A stretch of 13,032 nt of DNA. Source: Alphaproteobacteria bacterium. GTDB taxonomy: Bacteria; Pseudomonadota; Alphaproteobacteria; ATCC43930; CGMCC-115725. Below the pieces are notes generated by a model, which was not told the DNA's origin, ran no database searches, and saw only the letters and a program-made list of their open reading frames with translations. A program made the position numbers and the translations under genes. Location of the stretch: NCBI GenBank assembly GCA_030039775.1, contig JASHUX010000295.1, forward strand, positions 1 through 13,032, written 5' to 3'. Below are positions 6,384 through 13,032 of the stretch, piece after piece (position 1 is the first letter of the stretch; every line of letters starts with the position of its first letter).

Positions 6384-8046
6384 CACCGCAGAACGAAGCT
6401 TCACCGAGGCAGCGGACGAGGCCGTAGACGTCCGCGAGATTCCACGCCGCCCGTCCGGCGTGTCGCCCCTGACAAAGCGGATTCTGGGTGTCAACATCAT
6501 CGCCTTGGTGGTGCTTGGCGTCGCGCTGTTCCAGCTGGGCGGCTATCAACGAAGCTTGGTCGACACGGAACTGGCGGCGCTGAAGACGCGCGCGCAGCTG
6601 TTCGCCGCCGCGATCGGCGAGGGCGCCGTCACCGAGGGGCCGGGCGGCAACGAAGAGCTGTCGGCGGAGCTTGCGGGCCAAATGACGCGGCGGCTAGTGG
6701 AGCCGACCAAGCGCCGGGCGCGACTTTTCGATACCGACGGCCGGATGCTTACCGACACGGCGACCTTGTCCGGATCGGGCAACGTCCAGGTCCGCGAGCT
6801 GCCGCCACCCGATCAAGCAGGGCTGGCGCAACACATCCTCAACCGCATCTATCGGTTCTTCACCCAACTCGTGCCCGACAGTTCCTACCAGGACGAAGCG
6901 GGATTTCCGATCGAGAGTCCGGGCGACTATCCCGAGGTCCGTATCGCGCTCGGCGGCGAGATCGGCGACGCGGTTAGGCGGCGCGCGGATGGTGGGCTGG
7001 TACTCTACGTCGCGGCACCGATTCAGCACTACCGCCAAGTTCTCGGCGCCCTGTTGCTGAGTTCGGAGGGCGGCGACGTCGAGCAGGCCGTGCGCAACGT
7101 CCGTTTCACGATTTTCGAGGCGTTCGCCATCGCCTTCGTTCTTACCGTGCTGCTGTCGCTGTACCTCGCGCAGACGATCGCATTACCGCTGCGCCGGCTC
7201 GCCGCCGCTGCCGAACGTATTCGTCGCGGGCACGGCCGACAGGTCACGTTGCCCGCCTATACCAAACGTCAAGACGAGATCGGCGACCTTGCCCGGGCGC
7301 TTCACGATATGACCGGCGCGTTGTGGCAGCGCATGGACGCGACCGAGCGCTTCGCCGCCGACGTCGCGCACGAGATCAAGAACCCGCTGAGTTCCGTCCG
7401 AAGCGCGATCGAAACCGCCGTCCGCGTCACCGATCCGGAGAAGCGTCAACAAATGCTGCTCATCGTCCTGGACGACATTGAGCGCTTGACTCGGCTCATC
7501 AACGATATTTCCGACGCCTCGCGGCTCGATGCCGAGCTCAGCCGCGACTCGATGGAAAGGGTATCGATCGGGCACGTGCTTGAAGCGATGGTCGAGGTTC
7601 ATCACGCGACCAATATCGGAAAGCACGTGCCGCGGATCGAGTTGATCCGTTCGAGTCCGCGGAACACCGCCGCGGGCGACCTCGCTGTTTGGGGTCACGA
7701 AGACCGGCTGGTGCAGGTGTTCCGCAATATCATCGCCAACGCAGTCTCGTTCAGCCCGGCAAACAGCACCATCCGCATCATCGCGTCGCGCCAGTCGGGC
7801 TACATCGTGGTCAACATCGAGGACGAAGGCCCCGGTATTCCCTCAGGAAAGCTCGACGCGATTTTCGGCCGATTCTATTCCGAGCGGCCACAGGGTGAAA
7901 AATTCGGCACCCATTCCGGCCTCGGCCTATCGATCTCGAAGCAGATTGTCGAAAGCCATCACGGCACCATCCGCGCCGAAAATCGCACCGACCGGAGCGG
8001 CAAAATCCTGGGCGCGCGGTTCGTGATTCGGCTGCCTGCCGCGTAA
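6352..8046 (+). CDS. chvG: Sensor histidine kinase ChvG
   Basis: This is a 564-residue membrane sensor kinase. After a cytoplasmic N-tail come TM1 (about 44-64), a periplasmic domain (about 65-253) of the ChvG/ExoS stimulus-sensing type, TM2 (about 254-276), HAMP (about 277-330), the phosphorylated H340 in [15 protein letters not shown]-box N459/N463, the G1 box DEGPGIP (491-497) and the G2 box GLGLSIS (523-529). It would phosphorylate ChvI. In rhizobia the periplasmic inhibitor ExoR restrains this kinase; whether one exists here is unknown. The ATG at 6352 overlaps chvI by 32 bases; it has no clear ribosome site, so coupling to chvI translation is likely. TTG 6340 in the same frame is an alternative start giving four more residues. 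Confidence 0.93.
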   Translation: MVSDTATATDNTAERSFTEAADEAVDVREIPRRPSGVSPLTKRILGVNIIALVVLGVALFQLGGYQRSLVDTELAALKTRAQLFAAAIGEGAVTEGPGGNEELSAELAGQMTRRLVEPTKRRARLFDTDGRMLTDTATLSGSGNVQVRELPPPDQAGLAQHILNRIYRFFTQLVPDSSYQDEAGFPIESPGDYPEVRIALGGEIGDAVRRRADGGLVLYVAAPIQHYRQVLGALLLSSEGGDVEQAVRNVRFTIFEAFAIAFVLTVLLSLYLAQTIALPLRRLAAAAERIRRGHGRQVTLPAYTKRQDEIGDLARALHDMTGALWQRMDATERFAADVAHEIKNPLSSVRSAIETAVRVTDPEKRQQMLLIVLDDIERLTRLINDISDASRLDAELSRDSMERVSIGHVLEAMVEVHHATNIGKHVPRIELIRSSPRNTAAGDLAVWGHEDRLVQVFRNIIANAVSFSPANSTIRIIASRQSGYIVVNIEDEGPGIPSGKLDAIFGRFYSERPQGEKFGTHSGLGLSISKQIVESHHGTIRAENRTDRSGKILGARFVIRLPAA

Positions 8047-8094
8047 CACCCCTACCATTGACATTGCCCTTGTTGCGGCGCACCACAGCGCCCC

Positions 8095-8535
8095 ATGATT
8101 CGTATTCACGGCACCGCCATCGTCATTGGGGGCGATGGCGTTCTGCTGCGTGGACCCTCAGGAAGCGGCAAATCGGATCTGGCGTTGCGCCTGATCGATG
8201 GCGGCGCCCGTCTCGTCGCCGACGATCAAACCGAATTGCGCGATATCGGCGGCGCGGCGCGGTTGTCGGCGGCGGCGACGATCGCCGGGCAAATGGAGAT
8301 TCGCGGCATCGGTATTGCCTCCGTACCGTACCAAGCGTCGGCGCCGCTACGGCTCGTGGTCGACCTCGTCCAGCCCGAAACCATCGAGCGATTGCCCGGA
8401 CCTCGGTCGTGTCGATTTTTCGGCTATGATATTCCGTTGATCGCCCTGGCACCGTTCGAAGCCTCCGCTCCCGCCAAGCTGCGCGCGGCCCTTGCCGCGT
8501 CGGTTCGTCCCATCGCCGATGCCGCCGACCGCTGA
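8095..8535 (+). CDS. hprK: HPr kinase/phosphorylase, catalytic domain only
   Basis: This 146-residue protein uses ATP to phosphorylate the regulatory serine of HPr and can reverse the reaction. It has the P-loop GPSGSGKSDLALRLID (20-35), the VADDQTEL segment (40-47) and the HPrK signature MEIRGIGI (66-73). Firmicute enzymes are about 310 residues with an extra N-terminal domain; the short form lacking that domain is the normal alphaproteobacterial one, so this is not a truncation. The start is ATG 8095, 48 bases after chvG; no strong ribosome site is visible. It overlaps rapZ by 17 bases. Its target HPr is encoded three genes downstream and has the matching serine. Confidence 0.93.
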   Translation: MIRIHGTAIVIGGDGVLLRGPSGSGKSDLALRLIDGGARLVADDQTELRDIGGAARLSAAATIAGQMEIRGIGIASVPYQASAPLRLVVDLVQPETIERLPGPRSCRFFGYDIPLIALAPFEASAPAKLRAALAASVRPIADAADR

Positions 8536-9436
8536 GCCGGAATCGCAGCGAGCGCCCTCGCGGCTGGTGATCGTGACCGGATTGTCGGGCGCCGGACGGT
8601 CCACGGCGCTCAAGGCGCTCGAAGATTTGGGCTACGACACGGCCGACAATCTGCCGCTGTCGTTGTTGCCGGCGCTCCTCGGTTCCTTGCCGATGGGACG
8701 ACCGCTTGCGCTCGGCGTCTCCGTGGCGAGTCGCGGCGAGCCGGTCGAGGCGGCGATCGCGGCCCTCGACGGGCTTGCACCGGGGACCGAGCGACGACTG
8801 ACCCTCGTGTTCCTCGACTGCAGCGATGAAACGCTGGTGCGCCGCTACACTGAGACGCGGCACCGGCATCCGGCGGCGGGCGACCGCCCCGTGAGCGACG
8901 GTATCGCGGTGGAGCGCCGCCAGGCGTGGCCCTTGCGTGCCAGGGCCGATCTCGCTATCGATACCACCGCGCTCAGTCCGGGCGATTTGAAGCGATTGCT
9001 CCATGGCCATTTGGCGCTCGATTCCGTACCCGGCATCGCCATTTTCGTAACGTCATTTTCTTATCGCTATGGCTTGCCCCGCGACGCCGACCTCGTTCTT
9101 GATGTTCGTTTCCTGCGGAATCCCCATTACGTCCCTGCGCTCGCGCAACTTACGGGCGAAGATGCCGCGGTCGCCGCCTATGTTGAGGCGGACCCCGATT
9201 TTGCCGGTTTTTTTCAGGGACTTTGCGCCTGGCTCGAGCCGCTGCTGCCGCGCTATGAAAGCGAGGGCAAGAGCTACTTCACCATCGCCATCGGCTGCAC
9301 CGGCGGACGTCACCGTTCGCCTTACGTCGCGGCGCGGCTCGCAGCCAAACTTTCGGGGCAAGGCCATCGCGTTACCGTCGACCACCGCGACTTACGGCGG
9401 GGCCGCGGCTCGTCGGTATTAGGGGGTGAGGCATGA
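8519..9436 (+). CDS. rapZ: RapZ/YvcJ nucleotide-binding protein
   Basis: This is a 305-residue two-domain protein. The N-terminal half has the P-loop GLSGAGRST (21-29), DNLPLSLLP (43-51) and a Walker-B-like FLDCSDETLVRRY (98-110). The C-terminal half has YGLPRDADLVLDVRFLRNPH (184-203) and IGCTGGRHRSPYVA (258-271). In Escherichia coli RapZ is an RNA-binding adaptor that directs RNase E to the small RNA GlmZ and senses glucosamine-6-phosphate; the Bacillus relative YvcJ hydrolyses nucleotides. Its RNA target in alphaproteobacteria is not established. ATG 8519 is chosen over the in-frame TTG 8492 because it fits family length; it overlaps hprK by 17 bases. Its stop overlaps the EIIA start as ATGA. 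Confidence 0.93.
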   Translation: MPPTAEPESQRAPSRLVIVTGLSGAGRSTALKALEDLGYDTADNLPLSLLPALLGSLPMGRPLALGVSVASRGEPVEAAIAALDGLAPGTERRLTLVFLDCSDETLVRRYTETRHRHPAAGDRPVSDGIAVERRQAWPLRARADLAIDTTALSPGDLKRLLHGHLALDSVPGIAIFVTSFSYRYGLPRDADLVLDVRFLRNPHYVPALAQLTGEDAAVAAYVEADPDFAGFFQGLCAWLEPLLPRYESEGKSYFTIAIGCTGGRHRSPYVAARLAAKLSGQGHRVTVDHRDLRRGRGSSVLGGEA

Positions 9437-9837
9437 TTGGAATGGTTCTTGTCACGCATGGCCGGCTTGCCGCCGAATTCATCGCGGCGCTTGAGCATGT
9501 GGTCGGCGGACAAAAGGCCATCGCGGCGGTGTGCATCGGACCCGACGACGACATGGAAAAACGACGGCAGGATATTTTATCGGCGGTGGCTGAGGTGGAC
9601 GACGGCGGGGGCGTGGTGCTGTTGACCGATATGTTCGGCGGCACGCCGTCCAATCTTGCGATTTCAATCATGGACAAGGGCAAGATCGAGGTGATCGCCG
9701 GAGTCAACCTGCCGATGCTGATCAAGCTCGCCGGGCTGCGCCAAACCGAGACTCTGGCGAATGCCGTGCGCGGCGCACAGGAAGCCGGCCGCAAATACAT
9801 CAACGTCGCTTCGCAACTTCTGGCCGATGTGAAATGA
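9433..9837 (+). CDS. manX: PTS EIIA component, mannose family
   Basis: This 134-residue EIIA of the mannose/sorbose class accepts phosphate from HPr on H9 (MVLVTHG). Other family marks are LTDMFGGTPSN (63-73), which shapes the active site, and the GVNLPML segment (94-100). In a transport PTS it would pass phosphate to EIIB, but no EIIB, EIIC or EIID gene is in the window, so it is probably a regulatory output, as proposed for the related rhizobial and Brucella proteins. The ATG overlaps the rapZ stop by four bases (ATGA) and has GGGGGTGAGG just upstream, the best ribosome site in this operon. Its own stop overlaps the HPr start in the same way. Confidence 0.93.
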   Translation: MIGMVLVTHGRLAAEFIAALEHVVGGQKAIAAVCIGPDDDMEKRRQDILSAVAEVDDGGGVVLLTDMFGGTPSNLAISIMDKGKIEVIAGVNLPMLIKLAGLRQTETLANAVRGAQEAGRKYINVASQLLADVK

Positions 9838-10130
9838 CGGAATCGGCGGACGGCGCCGAGCCCGAATTGCGGCGTTTGGCGACTATCCGTAACCGCCGCG
9901 GCCTTCACGCCCGAGCCGCCGCGCGCTTCGTCAAACTGGCGTGGGAATACGATGCCGACGTGACCGTGGCGAAGAACGGCACCGAGGTTTCCGGACGTTC
10001 GATCATGGGACTAATGATGTTGGCCGCCGGCCCCGGAACGGAAATCGAGTTGCGTGCGACCGGGCCGCAGGCGGCCGCGGCGCTCGATGCGTTGGCGGCG
10101 CTGATCGGCGGCGGTTTCGATGAAAGCTGA
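9834..10130 (+). CDS. ptsH: Phosphocarrier protein HPr
   Basis: This 98-residue HPr carries phosphate from enzyme I to EIIA on H25 (NRRGLHARAAARF). The regulatory serine, equivalent to Ser46 of other HPr proteins, is S56 in SGRSIMGLMMLAAGPG, so it is a fitting substrate for the nearby HPr kinase. A short acidic extension of about ten residues precedes the usual first strand. It overlaps EIIA by four bases and enzyme I by 11 bases, so the three phosphorelay proteins are likely made in balanced amounts by coupled translation. Confidence 0.95.
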   Translation: MTESADGAEPELRRLATIRNRRGLHARAAARFVKLAWEYDADVTVAKNGTEVSGRSIMGLMMLAAGPGTEIELRATGPQAAAALDALAALIGGGFDES

Positions 10131-11877
10131 CCGCAGCGAGCGCACGCTTACCGGACTGGCGATTTCGCCGGGCATCGCCGTCGGGCCGGCCTTCATCAGC
10201 GACGACGGCGCCATTCAGGTGCCGGAGTACCGCGTCGCCCACGACGGCATCGCGGCGGAACGAAGGCGGCTTGCCGACGCCGTGGCCCTGTCGCTGAAGC
10301 AGCTTGCCAAGCTTAAGGTCAAAGCTGCCGGCTTACCGAGCGCCGCCGCCGAGGAAGCCGGATATCTGCTCGACGCTCACGTCGCGATGCTGACCAATTC
10401 GCGGCTTGTGCGCGGCGCCGATCGGCGCATCGGCGAGGAGCGCCTCAACGCCGAGCGCGCAGTGCAGGTCGAGCTCGGCCAAATTGGCTCCAGCTTCGCC
10501 GCGATGGACGATCCCTATCTTGCGGCGCGCGGCGACGACATCCGCACCGTCGGCGCCCGCCTGATCCGAAATCTGACCAAGACGCCCTACGCCGCGCTGC
10601 AACGGCTCGCCGCCGGCAGCATTGTCGTTGCCGAGGAATTGACGCCGGCGGACACGGCGCTGATCGACCCGAACCGAGTCGCGGCGCTCGCGACCGAGCT
10701 CGGCGGTGCCGAAGGCCATACCGCGATCATGGCTCGTGCCCTGGGTTTGCCCGCAGTACTCGGCGCCACCGGTCTGCTGCACCGAGTCGAGCCGGGTGAC
10801 ATCGTCATCGTCGATGGCGGCATGGGCCGCATCGTGGTCAATCCGTCGGCAGCCACCCGCGCCGCCTATGAACGCCAACGCGAGGAACTCGAACACGAGC
10901 GGCGGCGTCTCAGCCGTTTCCGGCGGTTGCCCGCGGTGACGCGTGACGGCGTCGAGATCACGCTCGAAGCCAATCTCGAATTGCCGCGCGAGCGCGAATT
11001 GGCGCAGGCCGCCGGCGCGCAGGGGCTTGGGCTGGTCCGGACCGAATTCCTTTACATGAATCGCGACGATCTGCCCGACGAGGACGACCAATATGCCGCC
11101 TATGCCGCCTTGGTGCGGGGCATGGACGGCAAGCCGGTGACGCTCCGCACCCTCGATATCGGCGGCGATAAGTTGGCGGGATCGATCTCATCCGACAGTC
11201 CGAACCCCGCCTTGGGGTTGCGCGCCGTACGCCTCGCCTTGAAGGAACGGCGGCTCCTCGACGTGCAATTGGCCGCGATGCTTCGGGCCAGCACGATCGG
11301 CAAGGTACGTATCCTCGTCCCGATGATCGCTACGCCGGACGAGCTGCGGACGGTTCGGGCGGCGCTGCATCAGGCGGCGCGTCGGCTGCGCCGCCGCGGC
11401 ATCGCCCTGCCCGACCCGTTGCCGCCGTTGGGCGCGATGATCGAAATTCCCGGGGCCGCCTTGGCTGCCGACGCCCTCGCCGCCGAGGCCGATTTTTTTT
11501 CCATCGGCACCAACGATCTCATTCAATACACGCTCGCCATCGACCGCGGCGACGAGCAGGTGGCTTATCTCTACAACCCTCTGCATCCGGCGGTGTTGCG
11601 GCTGATCCAATTCGCGGTCGAAGCGGCGATCCGCGCACGAATCCCAGTCAATTTGTGCGGCGAGATGGCCGGTGACAGTCGCTTTACCGCGTTGCTCTTG
11701 GGGCTCGGCCTACGCAACCTGTCGATGGCGCCGAGCAATATCGGCCGGGTCAAGGAGCGCGTCCGAACACTCGATCTCCGCGCGGCGACCCAGCGCGCTC
11801 GCGCAATTATGGACCAGATCGACGACGCCCGCATCGCCAGCCTTGTCGACGATTTTAATGAAATGCACGGGACTTGA
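10120..11877 (+). CDS. ptsI: PTS enzyme I (PEP-protein phosphotransferase)
   Basis: This 585-residue protein takes phosphate from PEP onto H200 (GHTAIMARALGLPAVLG) and passes it to HPr. The domains are an N-terminal HPr-binding and phosphohistidine part (about 8-240) and a C-terminal PEP-binding barrel (about 265-560) with GLVRTEFLYM (304-313), RTLDIGGDK (343-351), FFSIGTNDLIQYTLAIDR (459-476) and the active-site C513 in NLCGEMAGD. It lacks the N-terminal GAF domain of PtsP, so it is the PtsI type by domain content. The residues before the active histidine read GGAEGHT where enteric enzymes have GGRTSHT. It starts 11 bases inside the HPr gene and is the last gene of the operon. Confidence 0.95.
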   Translation: MKADRSERTLTGLAISPGIAVGPAFISDDGAIQVPEYRVAHDGIAAERRRLADAVALSLKQLAKLKVKAAGLPSAAAEEAGYLLDAHVAMLTNSRLVRGADRRIGEERLNAERAVQVELGQIGSSFAAMDDPYLAARGDDIRTVGARLIRNLTKTPYAALQRLAAGSIVVAEELTPADTALIDPNRVAALATELGGAEGHTAIMARALGLPAVLGATGLLHRVEPGDIVIVDGGMGRIVVNPSAATRAAYERQREELEHERRRLSRFRRLPAVTRDGVEITLEANLELPRERELAQAAGAQGLGLVRTEFLYMNRDDLPDEDDQYAAYAALVRGMDGKPVTLRTLDIGGDKLAGSISSDSPNPALGLRAVRLALKERRLLDVQLAAMLRASTIGKVRILVPMIATPDELRTVRAALHQAARRLRRRGIALPDPLPPLGAMIEIPGAALAADALAAEADFFSIGTNDLIQYTLAIDRGDEQVAYLYNPLHPAVLRLIQFAVEAAIRARIPVNLCGEMAGDSRFTALLLGLGLRNLSMAPSNIGRVKERVRTLDLRAATQRARAIMDQIDDARIASLVDDFNEMHGT

Positions 11878-11879
11878 TG

Positions 11880-11895
11880 GCGTCCTCTCCGACGC
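11880..11895 (+). terminator. Short hairpin just after ptsI
   Basis: GCGTC (11880-11884) and GACGC (11891-11895) form a perfect 5-base stem with a 6-base loop, beginning three bases after the ptsI stop. No T-tract follows, so this is a weak terminator candidate; transcription may continue into the PAS sensor gene. Confidence 0.25.
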
Positions 11896-11920
11896 GTTGG
11901 CATAATCGCCTCGACTTCAG

Positions 11921-11946
11921 TTGATCGGTTATAATTTGTCCATCAA
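11921..11946 (+). promoter_or_regulatory. TATAAT box framed by an inverted repeat, upstream of PAS sensor gene
   Basis: A perfect TATAAT lies at 11930-11935, 85 bases ahead of the GTG start of the next gene. TTGAT (11921-11925) and ATCAA (11942-11946) are inverted copies placed on either side of it, 16 bases apart. No good -35 is visible at 16-18 bases; TTGGCA (11897-11902) is too far. Symmetry around a -10 box suggests a repressor site, but that is inference. Confidence 0.4.
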
Positions 11947-12020
11947 TTGCCCTTAGAACGCGCCAGCGGACGCTGCCCACCTCACGACCATAGCGAAGAA
12001 CATCGAAAACCGGAGTTGCC

Positions 12021-13032
12021 GTGGGCGTTACCATCACCATCATCCTGCTGGTTATTATCGCGCTGATCGCGGCCGTGACGGTGCGCTGGCGGCTTGGCAA
12101 GTACGCCGAGAAGATTGCCGAGGAGCGGAACCGGTATTCGGCGGAGCTGGCCGCCGCGGAGCATGAACGCGAGGTCGCATCGCAGCAGATTTCCACCAGC
12201 CTCGCCCGGGTCGCGGCGACCGCCGGCACGCTTGACGCGCTGCCCATGCCCGTCTGGCATCGCCGCAAAGGCGATCTGTCGCTGATCGAAGTGAACGAGG
12301 CTTATGCCTTGGCCGTCGACGGCACGCGCGAGACGGCGATTGCCGAGCAGCGCGAATTGGGCATCGGCGTCCTCGGCGAGGACGGGCGGGCGTTGGCGCT
12401 CCGCGCTCGTACCGTCAACGCCGCGCAGCGCGAGAGCCATCATATCGTCGTCAGCGGTGCGCGGCGGCTGTTGGAAATCACGGAGGCGCCGCTACCGTAC
12501 TCCGACCGGCTCGTCGGGTTCGCGCGCGATTTCACCGAGATCGAGGCCAAAGAAGCGGAGCTGGCGGGTCATGCCGACGCGCAGGCCGAGGTCCTCGAGA
12601 GCCTCGCGGTCGCGATCGCCATTTTCGGCACCGACACACGGCTCAACTTTTTTAACCGCGCCTTCGCCTCCTTGTGGCAACTCGACAGCGACTGGCTCGA
12701 CGGCAACCCGACCATCGACGAATTGCTGGAGCGGCTGCGCGAGCAACGTCGGCTCCCGGAGTTCGTCGATTTCCGTGCCTATAAGCACGACGTCCAAGCG
12801 ATGTTCACGGCGCCGGCGCCGCCGCAGCCGGAATTGATGCATCTGCCGGACGACCGAACGCTCCGCGTCTCGGTCGCGTCGCATCCGTTGGGCGGCTTGA
12901 TTTTCGTTTATGACGACGTCACTGATCGGCTGGCGCTCGAGCGTTCGTTCAACACCTTGACCCAAGTACAGCGCGAGACGCTGGATCAACTCAAGGAAGG
13001 CATCGCGGTTTATGGCAGCGACGGCCGCCTCA
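12021..13032 (+). CDS. Membrane-anchored multi-PAS sensor protein, probable histidine kinase, N-terminal part
   Basis: The frame opens at GTG 12021, with GGAG at 12012-12015, and runs off the window after 337 codons. The only upstream in-frame stretch (from TAG 11991) has no better start. Residues 3-21 form one membrane segment (TITIILLVIIALIAAV), followed by a charged probable coiled coil (25-65). A first PAS-like domain spans about 70-175, a second about 190-305 (ESLAVAIAIFGTDTRLNFFN to FVYDDVTDRLALERSF), and a third begins at about 320 (LDQLKEGIAVYGSDGRL). This layout matches the DivL-like PAS histidine kinases that lie near hprK, ahcY and tsaE in many alphaproteobacteria. The kinase region is not in the window, so kinase activity is inferred. 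Confidence 0.8.
   Translation, partial: MGVTITIILLVIIALIAAVTVRWRLGKYAEKIAEERNRYSAELAAAEHEREVASQQISTSLARVAATAGTLDALPMPVWHRRKGDLSLIEVNEAYALAVDGTRETAIAEQRELGIGVLGEDGRALALRARTVNAAQRESHHIVVSGARRLLEITEAPLPYSDRLVGFARDFTEIEAKEAELAGHADAQAEVLESLAVAIAIFGTDTRLNFFNRAFASLWQLDSDWLDGNPTIDELLERLREQRRLPEFVDFRAYKHDVQAMFTAPAPPQPELMHLPDDRTLRVSVASHPLGGLIFVYDDVTDRLALERSFNTLTQVQRETLDQLKEGIAVYGSDGRL

Noticed and set aside
8058..8063. Perfect TTGACA between chvG and hprK as an internal promoter
   Set aside because: No -10-like sequence at 16-18 bases (CACCAC at the expected place), so it is probably chance, although an internal promoter here cannot be excluded.
8095..8535. hprK as a truncated pseudogene
   Set aside because: Half the Firmicute length, but the catalytic motifs are complete and the short form is normal in alphaproteobacteria.
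8123..9010. Minus-strand open frame opposite hprK and rapZ
   Set aside because: Arg-rich sequence without family features; both plus-strand genes have intact signature motifs.
10333..11091. Minus-strand open frame opposite ptsI
   Set aside because: Composition typical of antisense to a high-GC gene, no motif seen.
12304..12837. Plus-strand open frame inside the PAS sensor region
   Set aside because: Ser/Arg/Pro-rich out-of-frame reading; the true frame from GTG 12021 has a membrane segment and PAS motifs.

Overview
The window looks like chromosomal DNA from a high-GC alphaproteobacterium, probably from a Rhodospirillales- or Rhizobiales-like lineage. This rests on gene content and order. 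pckA lies next to a ChvI/ChvG two-component pair, followed by a short HPr kinase with only the catalytic domain, RapZ, a mannose-family EIIA, HPr and enzyme I, and then a large membrane-anchored PAS sensor protein. That is the known alphaproteobacterial arrangement of chvI-chvG-hprK-EIIA-HPr genes. No phage, IS, CRISPR, rRNA or tRNA signal was seen, and gaps between genes are all under 170 bases.

Left part (1-3335): the 3' end of a SnoaL/NTF2-like protein converges on an SDR oxidoreductase (minus strand) across an inverted repeat. The SDR gene is divergent from a CurA-type NADPH-dependent reductase, with about 70 bases between them. An acyltransferase-3 membrane protein follows. It carries two compensating frameshifts that garble its second membrane segment. 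A strong GC-rich hairpin separates it from the convergent pckA.

Middle part (3336-5690): pckA (ATP-dependent PEP carboxykinase, TTG start) and a HugZ-like split-barrel flavin/haem-type protein (GTG start) both read leftward. An inverted repeat lies between them, and a 164-base divergent control region precedes chvI.

Right part (5691-11877): seven rightward genes, chvI, chvG, hprK, rapZ, EIIA(Man), HPr and ptsI. Every junction overlaps except chvG-hprK (48 bases), so this is probably one operon with translational coupling. It encodes an envelope/acid-type sensor system (by homology) plus a complete soluble phosphorelay (EI to HPr to EIIA) and the kinase/phosphorylase that marks the regulatory serine of HPr. 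No EIIB or EIIC permease gene is present in the window, so the PTS here is probably regulatory rather than sugar-transporting. With pckA across the divergent region, the locus ties PEP production, PEP-driven phosphoryl signalling and envelope sensing together.

Right end (11878-13032): a 143-base gap with a perfect TATAAT box inside an inverted repeat, then the first 337 codons of a GTG-started PAS-domain sensor, cut by the window edge. I did not find an unmistakably new system. The most unusual observations are the doubly frameshifted acyltransferase, the placement of RapZ inside the phosphorelay operon, and several inverted repeats at control regions.
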